A stretch of 64,000 nucleotides of DNA from Datnioides undecimradiatus (Eukaryota; Chordata; Actinopteri; Lobotiformes; Datnioididae). The DNA lies in contig WARS01000043.1 in NCBI GenBank assembly GCA_008933995.1, forward strand, positions 2,718,001-2,782,000, written 5' to 3'. Under the pieces are notes generated by a model. That model saw nothing but the letters and a program-made list of their open reading frames with translations, did no database searches and had not been told where the DNA came from. This document shows, piece by piece, positions 54,866 to 64,000 of this stretch (positions are counted from its first letter, which is position 1; every line of letters begins with the position of its first letter). The position numbers and the translations under genes are program-made.

Positions 54866-55394
54866 AACATGAAATTATAACTGAGAAAAAAATACAAGAG
54901 AAATGTTAAAATGGAGTGAAATACGACAAAATGTGAAAAACTGTGTCGCTGTGCTGTGCAGATGGAGATCATTTAGCGCAACCCCGCGTCACGTCAGTGA
55001 TTCAACATTTAAAGCAGATATTCACATTATTTGGAGATCATGTCATATATTAACTGCATCAGCGCCGCAGTGGTTGGATACTTTGCAGCAGGCGTTGCGG
55101 TGACGCCCGTGACGTTAGACGATGACCGAACGGCGACAGGTGAGCTCGGACGGCCTCACGGAGAGGCGCGCGCTGACACCGGCAGCCACAGACTGTCAAC
55201 GCGTCCGGGGAAATGACTGTGGATTTAGTATTTTTAGCGACACGGCTGGAGTTTCTGATGGAGCCCCAAACGTCAGAGCAACACCTGCGCAGGTGCGTTC
55301 AAACCACAAACCGAGCCCGATCCACGGACGGACCAATCAGATTCCACCCCGCGTTAACGGACCTGATATTGAATTATTATCGGTTATATCACAA
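54866..55394. other. phox2b-limch1 spacer
   Basis: No gene or motif recognised. A palindromic-looking ACCTGCGCAGGT word lies near 55283-55294. Confidence 0.4.
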
Positions 55395-55465
55395 CAATTA
55401 GTCTGAAACTCTCAATGAGACCAACCTGGTTAAATAAAGGCTTAATCACAGAATAAATAAATACA
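55395..55465 (+). mobile_element. 3' tail of a non-LTR retrotransposon (LINE or SINE)
   Basis: CTCAATGAGACCAACCTGGTTAAATAAAGGC followed by (AATA)n-like sequence matches the usual 3' end of teleost L2-like LINEs and the SINEs that borrow it. Only the tail is left. It contains an AATAAA at 55433-55438 in the phox2b sense direction. Confidence 0.5.
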
Positions 55466-55689
55466 AACAAACATAAACAAACCACCGGGGTGGCTTTAAG
55501 GTTGGGAAGGACTCCACCAAGGACTCTTCTTTGTTTCCCGTCATGCATTTGCTCCTCGACATGATTCAACCCGCAGAATAAAACCACTGAAGTCTTAATT
55601 CATCTCTAATTTAAACCTTTGAGCTCGTGCACTGTCTTTAAGGGGGTCCATGCCAAAATAAGACAGAGGCCCAGTTTGAATTTATAACA

Positions 55690-57478
55690 TTTTATTTATA
55701 AACATACAGTATGCTATAAATGCCATTGCATTTAAACATCAAATTAATCTATATTTCGGATAGTGTTCAGGTGAATATTACAATAAATACAGAACAGACG
55801 CAAAGGTTTCCATTCCCCAACTATCCCGGAAAGAAGACCGCCTGAATACAGAGCTCCGTCTCAAAGATCCCGCTATAAGAGACTCAGCCGAGGTTTATTC
55901 AGCAACTAAAGTGAGGATAAAAAAGGAAAATACACGGTCGGAAGAGAAGCTTAAAAATACTGTGGATGAGCGAGATGAACCCGGAGGAGAAGCTTGGCTA
56001 TAGGAGGAGGAGGAGGAGGAGGCTGCTAAGTTTGCTCTGGTACAGCAAAATCATTTGGTTTTAGGCTTCAGACGTGCATTTGTATTTTATTTTGTTTTGT
56101 TTAAAAACATCCACAATACAGGACCGAGCTCTTCTCATACAAGTTCAAGGACTGAGAGGAAAATAAAAGGAAGAAGCGAGTGAGTTAAAATGTGCAGCTG
56201 GCAGCGCAGATCTTTAGTCTTCCTCCAACCAAACATTTGCACGGGTGCAACTGCTGCTGGTATGTGTTCATATTACCTCTGCTCTTTCACTAGATGCAAC
56301 ATGGACTGGTGATTTGTGTGTGTGTGTGTTTTTAGTTTTTATAAATGAATCCTACCACTGAGCGATTATCAAAATGACCTCAGTTTAAGAGCATACAGGA
56401 GTCTAAATCGGCCTAGAATAAAACGACATTCAAAATGAAATCAAATGCTTCCCTCCCTGCAGTACACGCTCCGCGCTGGGTGCTAGGTTGTTTTAAATAG
56501 ATATGTATTCCTCTGGTTTTTAAATCACAGGATGGGAAACGTGAAATCAAGGGTGTTCATGTAAAATCAAGGTGCTGGAGTAAAGCGCGATGTAAGGGAG
56601 GGCTGCAGCCCGCCTGTCTGCAGTTTAAGGGTTCGAGTTTGGCCGAGAATCCCTCCCTACACGCCCCCTCCCCACAAAAACAAACAACAAAAACCAAAAC
56701 CCGAAAGGAAAAAGAGAAACGAAACACCACGCCGCTGGTGGTTCTCCTCCTGCATCACCTTGCTTTCCTAAGGCACGTTGAAGTCCTGACTCTCCAAGCG
56801 GACGGGCCGACCCAGGAGCGGCCCTGCTGCGACCCAAAAGCACGGAGACGGCTCACAAGTCGTGTTTATTGCCCTAATAATGAAAACTACATCCATAACA
56901 TGTGTTTGACTTTATCCGGGAGCACAGAAGGAGAGACGAAGGAGGTCGCCGTGAGGGCCGGAAAGGTAAAAAAGAGAGTGACTCGCTGTATATACGGTGT
57001 CTGTGGATCTAAATAGTGGGGTTATAGTGACCTTTATTGCACTTTCTAAATAAAAGTTTCTATATATGGTTTTGTGTTTAATCCCCTGCTCCTGCAAAAT
57101 CATCGGCAGCCTGTTCACAGAAATGAAAATCAATCCAACCCGAGCTGCCTCACACCACATTTTCAGCTCTCTGTCCAGGCTTTGCATCCTGATCGCTCCA
57201 AATCAAGGAAATCTCTCTTAAATGATAAAAAAAAAAAATTAAAATAAAGCGATTCAGTAACTGTGTGATATACTGCATTTCCATTATATGGAACTGATGG
57301 TTAATATTCACAACCCCCCCCCAACCAGGAAAACAGAATTTGATTCTATTAAACCAAGGCTCGAGCGCGCTGCGGTCACTCCGACAGCACTGGTGCGTCA
57401 TCGTCGCCTTCTTGCGTTAGAAGCGAATGTTATCGCGTTCTCTTTTCAACATGGCCGCCACCCTGGAAGAGTCTCCCC

Positions 57479-57509
<31 letters not shown>

Positions 57510-57822
57510 TCCTGCTGCATGATGAAAACAGAGTCTGTGGTGGCAACGCGGACCAATCGAATCCAGATTTCGCTCGCACATCAGATGACACAAACACGAA
57601 GAACGTCGTTTTTGTTTTTTTTGTTTGTTTAAGACTGTCCCCCTGATCCCTGCTTGGGCGCCCACGATGGATCTTCATTGGTTGCTGAACTGCAGAGGAT
57701 GCAAAGATCCCAACATGCTGTGAAGGACATGATTTGCAGATAATCGGGTTATAACGGGAGATGGTGGTCGGGGTGGGGGGGGGGGGTTCTTCCGTGAACC
57801 TTGTGCTCCTTCTTGTCGAGCG
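55690..57822 (-). other. Probable limch1 3' UTR
   Basis: Sequence after the limch1 stop. Minus-strand AATAAA signals lie at 57033-57038 and in the TTTTATTTATAA stretch near 55690. A short form of about 0.8 kb and a long form of about 2.1 kb are possible. CT, GT and T runs occur (57478-57502, about 56317-56330). No other gene is recognised. Confidence 0.45.
57033..57038 (-). terminator. Polyadenylation signal, proximal, limch1
   Basis: AATAAA on the minus strand in GTGCAATAAAGG, about 790 bases after the limch1 stop. Confidence 0.45.
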
Positions 57823-60800
57823 TCACAACGTGGTTGGCTGTCCGGCGGCTTGAGAGGAAAAGAAAAGAGAAGCACACCCACAATTTTTATAAACCATCAT
57901 TTTTAAGATTTCTATATATATTTTAGGGATTTTTAGGTCAACGACGTGCAGCTCTAATGAAATAAAAGCTCTTATGTGGGGAAAATGAGTCTCTGATTTG
58001 ATTTTTGCGGTTGCTGCATGAACTTTAGGCTCTGGTGCAGCCGAGCTAAAGTTCCTTCCTCCCGCTGCAGCTTCAGATCCATCCCACCGTCGAGCCCGGC
58101 TCCAGCGTGCCTGACGCTTCTTTATTAAAGCTGCACCGGGAGGGGAATTAAACACTCATGAGCCACGCAGCGGGGCGGCGATAAACAGCGAAACCTTTAA
58201 AATGCACCTTCATCTTTTCAAAAAACAAAAAAAAACATAACAGTGCCACATTCACTTTGAAAACAACACAACAAACTAACTTTTCGTCGGTTTATGAGCA
58301 TCTTATTATGAAAACTGCGTCTATTCGGTCGTGAAAATATGAGATACGGCCAACATTAGTAAACAATAACAAACAACAACACCGCCTAACCCTTTTTATA
58401 CGCTCAGAGGATGATTACACTCCCACTTTAGGGGAAAGTGTAACGGGAAAGTTGTGGGCATATTCCTGTGAGTTGGTTTGAACCAGCTGACAGAACGCGA
58501 CCGCATCCATCATCCAGTTGTGTTTCTGATGGATGGATGGAAAGAGACAGAGACAAAGGACGGAGAGGAACAGGCTGAGAGAGATGGAGGAGAGATGGAG
58601 GGATGATGGTGATGATGGTGATGATGGTGGTGGTGGTGGGTGGAGGGGGACTTACAGCGGGAGCGGATGTAGCACTGATGGCAGTTGAGGAGGCCGTTTC
58701 TGATCCGGACGTCCGTCCCCGTGGTCGTGTCTCCTAACTGTCCCTTACACACCCCACACTGGAGCGAGAGAGAATTTAACATGATGATTGATAATGATAA
58801 TGATTTAACACCAAACTTCAGTCAGATTCACTCAAACAGGACTAAAAAAACACGTTTTCAGCTACAGACGAATCAGCTCGATGCTCCCCCGAGTGTTTCT
58901 GAGGTCGCGTTTCTCATGGTTCTGTGGGCCGTGGAGCAAACACTGCTGAGATGAATCATAATGAACTTTGATATCAGAGCCTGTGCTGCGTCCTGGTTGA
59001 CAGACATATCGGTATCAGCTCATATGCTGCCAATAAACATCAGTTGTTGTTGTTTTTTTGTTTATAACGCTTGTCGTTACATACTGGGGTCAATACAAAT
59101 TCATAAGCAGCAGTTTGAGTCCCTTTGCAGAGCCATATAGCTTATTTTAAGCCCAGCTCATGAACAGACTACACTGGCCCACATGTCACCAACCTTAAAG
59201 CAGTGAATGTGGAAGTAGAGGCTGAGGGTCTCTATGATCATGGCCGCCCCCTTCCCTAACGGCTGCCCGCAGCTGGAGCACAGCTTCTTCCCACTGACGG
59301 ACCTGCAGGAGGGAGAGGAAGACAGAGAAGCTCCGACGCTGTTCTGTTACAGCTGAACGCCTAAACACATCTGCAGCAATGCTCCTAAATGCACATTTCA
59401 CCGCAAAATAAATAAACAGATCATATAAAAACGAACTAACTCCCCTGTTTCTGTGTGTATTCTGTTGAGACTAAGGGTCCTTGCTGCAGAGGTTCGTGTC
59501 ACATGATGGGTGGGGGAAATGTCGGCAGCGAAGCAGAAAATGACAACGCAGAAATGAACCCCCGCCCGCCGGCCCCTGCGCCCGCCGGCCCCTGCACCAC
59601 CCGCCCGCCCGCCATGTGGGATGTTTGCGATGCAGTACCTGTTGGGTGCTGGAGGCAGCGTGTCTGGAGGTGGCGGGCACGCTGCGGGGGGTTTGGATGA
59701 GCTGCGGCCCATGTTATTATCAATGGGACCAATCCTGGAAATGGACAGCGACATGCAACATGGTGGTGACTCAGAGCTACAGCGGCTCTTATTGGCTGCC
59801 AGAGTCCAACGGCAGCCAATCAAAGCCAGAACAAGATGAAACCTAATCTGCAATGTTTGGGCCAAACCTCGGCTTACTTCACACTATACAGCGTTATGTG
59901 TTACATTAACATATGACTATTGTTTCTTCATGTGAAGGGGGACCACGGGGGGGATGCACAGGTACAAGATGCCACCTGCTGGTCAAACAGGTTAACTGAT
60001 ATGAAAAGACAGTAGCCGTGCTGGCTCCTGCTCTGCTCTTCTGAAATGTGTTTCTGCAGCCAGGGTGAAACAAATGAGCAGTGCCATGGTAGCTGAGGGC
60101 CGGCCTTTACTCTGACAGGTGTTTCAATGAACAGAACGATAAACATGAGGAAATGAAACAATGCCTTGTCCCTGTTGTCAGGACTGTGTCTTCCACCCCT
60201 CACTGTGATTAACCACATTCTGTCTGAGTGCAACAGTCGGCTCCTAACATCGTTTCTCGGGCGCTGGACTTCACCACATTCACACACCTCCTGTCTCTGC
60301 TGGGCTTGGTGCCGTCCGCCGCGGGCTCTTGCGGTTTCTTCACCGGGGTCGAGGTTTTGGCCGGCACCGGGGGAAGTTTCTGGCCGTTCTGCAGACTGTG
60401 CGTCTCCACCTGGCTGCTGCTCTGACTCACCGAGCTGAGGATCAGAAACATGCCGGCGTCGGCTCTGTGTCACGCTCACACTTTTCATCCCGCCGGGAGC
60501 GAAGGAACACACCAAATGTGTGTTTTCAGGACGTACTTACAACACTACGGCCACCTGTTCCTCACACCACTGGTGAAACTGTGGCCACACTTTAAGATCA
60601 AGTTCACTCACCTCCTGCCCGTTTTCATGCTGTCGTCAGCGGTGCTGATGTCACTGGTCCTGTCGTTTTCCCTCCGTTTCCATTCCACGCTCTCCGTGCT
60701 CCCCCTCTGCGTCATCCAGTCACAAACAAAGATGAGTTGTCTGAACAACCAATCAACCCGGGGTCTCTAACAAACTATAGTGAGTCAATCAGCCACTCAC

Positions 60801-63800
60801 CGACTGCCTCTCCAGTAGCTCCTGCTTCCGTTCCCAGTCGGCCAGTGACCGGACGATGGTGTCCTGGGGCTCCGAGGTGGAGGAGAGCTCCCCCCGGCTG
60901 GGGGAGGGCATGGCTGACGAGCGGGGAGTCAGAGGCGTCACCGTTTCCTCCAGTATCCTGCGCTCCTGTCGCGATGGGAGAGTTGGGCGAGCAACGAGCA
61001 ACATGTGTGAGTGTCTCAGTCGGCAAACACGCTTTTCTTTCACAAAGAGTAAAACAAGTCACACACTTCATTAAACACACATGCGCCCGCGGGCGTAAAC
61101 ACACGCACACACCTCCTCGTGGTACTTCCTCTCCTCCTCTGCCACCTCCCTCTGCGCCTTCTCCCACTCCTCCTTCAGCTTCTCCTGCTCGCGCTGGTAC
61201 TTCTCCTGTTACCACGGCAACAGACACATGAAATACAGCGCGGAGCCTCCGCGAAGAGGAAGAATAAACTGTCTGCAGGTGGATTTGTGTTCGGCGCGAA
61301 AATGTAAATGATGCGCAGGCAAATCTGGCATCGAAAGGGCGTTAAGAGGCTTTCAGAGGGCTGCAGTCGATGCTGCAGCTCTCTCCTAGTGCATCCTGCT
61401 TAATTCAGTCCAAGAGCTGACTGAGACCTGCACATCCTGCTGCAGTTATTGGCAGATTATGACCAACTTCCATGTGATACGCCTTAGGTATGTACATAAA
61501 ATATAAGCCCTGATTTAGAGACATGAATGAGTGCGAAGCTAGCCTGCTGTGACTGTGGCATGGCGTAGCACTTGCTCGGTGTGTTAGAGATAAAAAGCAA
61601 ACAAAGGAGACGGGAAGCAGGCGCTGCGGACAACAGTAGAGCATGCGGAGCCCGACGAGCGCGGGGTTCCTACACAGGTTTCATTTCAAAAGCTGATTGA
61701 TTTCATTTCTAATTAAACCTAAATGTTCCCTCGGCATGAAGTACAAAAACATTATGTGGGACAAGCACAAACCGCACGCGGCTGGCTTTTATTCTCTTTT
61801 CTGACTTGTGTAGGAACCCCAAGAAAGGCCCGAGTCAAACAAGATTCACAGAGGAAGCAACTTAAGCAAGACAGGTGACAGACCAAGATCGAGGCACAGA
61901 CACAGAATCAACCAGGCAGGCCACGAGCACGTCGATGCACCAGACATTCATCCATTTCAGCGCATCTCATCTCAAACGGTCCTGCAACAACTGCAAGAAC
62001 GCAGAGAACTTGGCTCTCACGACCGTTGGGTTTTTGTTTTTTTTTTAGATCTGTTTATCAAGATCGCGCTGTAAATAAGTACATAGATAACAGTGAGTCC
62101 TTCAGTGTGTGGACCTGAGATGCATCTCTGATTGGCTGAGGAGGGAGAGGGTGATTTGGGCAGCAGCAACAGCAGCAACCTCGGACAAAGTCCTTGCCTG
62201 TGTATGTGGCATGAGATGAGACAGTGAGCGGATTAAACCGCAGCAGAGGTTCTTCCACTGCACAAAACCGCCCTCTAGTGGTCAAAGTCTGCACGGACGC
62301 AGCCGGGGTGTGGCCTTGGAGGGGAGGACACGCTCAGTATAAAACAAAACATGGAGGCAAGCTTTGCGAGGAGCAGTGAAATGTGGTTAATCCATCTGAC
62401 TCTGAGCAGAGCACAGACTGTCACGCAGCAGCTTCCTGCCCTACTGCATGGCTGGTTAAAGCACGGCTCTGCACGGCTCAACAGTTAATTAACACAGCGG
62501 AAACACAGCGACTGGATTGTTGTTTAACCCACAAATCAGCCGCTCAGTAGTTACGGGGATATCTCGTCTCGCTGCCTAAATAAATGCTTTGCTTTCATTT
62601 GAAGCGTTTTTGACACAAATTCAATCAGGTTGGCTCTGCTAGTGCTTTGCTGTGTCCACTGAGTTTTATTTTAAACGTAAAACCAATTAAGGGGCCGAAG
62701 TTTTAATAGTTTGCGCCACTACTTTGTTTCTATTTGATAGGGAAAAGTCTCAAAATGAACTCTGATGAGTGCGACACACCTATCTCGTCAAGTGCTCATA
62801 GAAGGTGAAGCTGCTGAGTAACAATCAGCGAAAAAAACCTTATATAACTGAATTTATTTGGCAAATGCGCTACAAAAATAAGCTGTAAGTAAAATTATTT
62901 TCGAGCACGCGGGCTGAATTTGATCTCAGAGTCATTTTCTTCTTCTGTCGACGCCCGCTGAGCTCCATGAGGAACTGAATCTCTAACCCTGCAGACTCAT
63001 GCGCCATGCTTTCACCCCATGAGGTTTGCTGTGTACCTGCAGCATGCGCTCCTGCTCTTGCTGCCACCTTTCCTGACGCTTTCGCTCCTCATCCGGGTCC
63101 CAAGACCAGCGGTCACCCCGCCTGGCCTGGGGCAACACCGGGACTGACACCTGATAGACCCCGACACACACACACACACAAACATAAACACACGCATCAA
63201 CATGCAAAAAAAGATACACACCCGCACACGTGTTCGTGCACACATTCGCAACCACCGTTCACACACAATCTCACACAACCATGAAGCCAAAGGGAGATTG
63301 ATATGGCCTCAACACACACACACACACACACACACCCACCACAGGAGGAGAAGAAGGGAAGGGAGGAGACAGAAATAGTTGGTCTACCACAACAGCACTA
63401 CTCCAATGCTAGCCAAAGGACTCCTACTAAAGGAGAGAGAAGACAGAGAAAGAGACAGATGAGCTCAAAAGGAAAACGAAAGCAGTCTCGGCCGTTCTCT
63501 ACAGCATCCTCATCTGGCATGCTACATAAACAGCTCTGTGTGTGCCGTGGTGTGCAGCAGAGCCTCGCAGTATGACTCAGTGAGTTCAACTAGTGCCCGA
63601 GCTCGGAGAAAAGCTGGTATTCTGCTTCCAAAACACCTCACGGGGATTGTGAGATAGGCTCGCACGCTGGACGTTAAGCGCTGAACGCTGCCAACGACAG
63701 GTTTAAGTTACATTTATCAGCGCTGTTGAGCTAAAACACTGTAACCCAGGAGGTGATACGCCAGATGAGAAGCAGTGGATGTTTTTAAATCAGAGTGTGG

Positions 63801-63865
63801 CCACAAAACATTACACAGATGATGCTTTTTACTCACGTTTCCACGGCAATCCTTCTCCGTCTCCT
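57823..63865 (-). CDS. limch1: LIM and calponin homology domains 1 (3' part, 10 coding exons, 324 aa)
   Basis: LIMCH1 is a cytoskeletal protein that binds and activates non-muscle myosin II on stress fibres. Exons on the minus strand: 63837-63865, 63037-63150, 61113-61205, 60801-60965, 60612-60706, 60288-60434, 59639-59734, 59194-59302, 58656-58758 and 57823-57848, with all phases continuous to the stop. The N-terminal calponin homology domain lies beyond the window. Seen in order: a conserved [20 protein letters not shown] segment, a charged coiled coil ([20 protein letters not shown]), a serine- and proline-rich linker, and one C-terminal LIM domain. The LIM zinc ligands are all present: CSSC, HIHC, CFKC/CGVC and CHQC. 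The end RSRSAGQPTTL equals the human end. The tail-to-tail arrangement with phox2b matches human. The symbol could carry an a/b suffix. Confidence 0.95.
58602..58643. repeat. (GAT/GGT)n repeat in limch1 intron
   Basis: Alternating GATGAT and GGT units just downstream of the donor of the penultimate coding exon. A polyhistidine frame on the minus strand is a by-product. Confidence 0.8.
59970..59982 (-). promoter_or_regulatory. CTCF motif, minus orientation, perfect core
   Basis: The minus strand reads CCAGCAGGTGGCA, an exact match to CCASYAGRKGGCR. It lies in a limch1 intron and points back toward phox2b. Confidence 0.5.
61208..61221. promoter_or_regulatory. Perfect RFX X-box motif at a limch1 splice acceptor
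   Basis: GTTACCACGGCAAC fits GTNRCC-N2-RGYAAC without mismatch. On the minus strand it forms the last bases of the intron (TAACAG before the exon at 61205), so it may be shaped by splicing. Confidence 0.4.
62269..62281 (-). promoter_or_regulatory. CTCF motif, minus orientation, perfect core
   Basis: The minus strand reads CCACTAGAGGGCG, an exact match to CCASYAGRKGGCR. It lies in a limch1 intron, 2.3 kb from the similar site at 59970 and in the same orientation. Confidence 0.5.
63164..63181. repeat. (CA)n microsatellite
   Basis: Nine AC units in a limch1 intron; CA-rich sequence goes on to about 63275. Confidence 0.85.
63311..63336. repeat. (CA)n microsatellite
   Basis: Thirteen AC units in the same limch1 intron. 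Confidence 0.85.
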
Positions 63866-64000
63866 CTGCAGGGGAAGTGGGAGAAGGAAGCGTTAGTTGC
63901 GATACGACGTGAACACACACTTCGGATGCAGGTGATCAAACGAAAAGCCTTGTGATGGAGCACATGTTTGGGAAAATGACAAAAAACGCCAGAAGTTGGT

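Larger units (their letters stand above)
61206..63036 (-). other. limch1 intron
   Basis: Longest limch1 intron in the window. It holds an RFX X-box at its acceptor end (61208-61221), a perfect CTCF core at 62269-62281, and no coding sequence that I can support. Confidence 0.6.

Noticed and set aside
58510-58655. Polyhistidine extension of the limch1 LIM exon
   Set aside because: It is intron sequence: a good GTAAGT donor ends the exon at 58656, and the next exon restores the conserved SAGQPTTL end.
59928-60515. 195-codon open frame on the minus strand
   Set aside because: It overlaps the limch1 exon 60288-60434 in a different frame and crosses its splice sites; the spliced frame matches LIMCH1 instead.

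Overview
The window is nuclear DNA of a teleost fish, most likely a spiny-rayed (percomorph) species. The evidence is intron-split genes with GT-AG junctions, short introns, proteins closest to vertebrate orthologues, and three decayed interspersed repeats of types common in percomorph genomes. No bacterial, organellar or viral features were seen.

Left end (1-14.4 kb): three compact, broadly expressed genes lie head-to-tail on the minus strand. They are ccna2 (cyclin A2, C-terminus cut off by the window edge), bbs7 (BBSome subunit, 19 coding exons, 713 aa) and tmem33 (ER/nuclear-envelope membrane protein, 7 coding exons, 248 aa). Exons were placed by matching translated segments to the family and checking that splice sites and reading phase agree across every junction. 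Promoter-type motifs lie upstream of each start: a CDE/CHR-like pair (ccna2), an RFX X-box (bbs7) and a TCTCGCGA box (tmem33).

Middle (14.4-51.1 kb): about 37 kb without any supportable protein-coding gene. It holds microsatellites, three decayed repeats, short perfect inverted repeats, and many blocks of unique, TAAT- and homeobox-motif-rich sequence. This is what the cis-regulatory landscape of a developmental transcription factor looks like. The blocks are listed as candidates only, because conservation cannot be measured from one sequence.

Right end (51.1-64 kb): phox2b on the plus strand (3 exons, 285 aa, TATA-type promoter) is the master homeodomain factor of autonomic and hindbrain visceral neurons. 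It is followed, tail to tail, by the 3' half of limch1 on the minus strand (10 coding exons seen, ending in one LIM domain; the 5' part lies beyond the window).

The order tmem33-phox2b-limch1 and the gene orientations match the human 4p13 locus. The order bbs7-ccna2 matches human 4q27. The window therefore joins two blocks that are far apart on the human chromosome, with the junction between 8.6 and 10.5 kb. Best-matching CTCF-type motifs occur just left of the desert and inside limch1, which suggests (inference only) that phox2b and its desert form one insulated domain. I found no wholly new gene system. The most notable observations are regulatory: the RFX and CTCF motif distribution, the inverted repeats, the GCTAGC/GTTAGC clusters near gene starts, and the absence of the long polyalanine tract in Phox2b.
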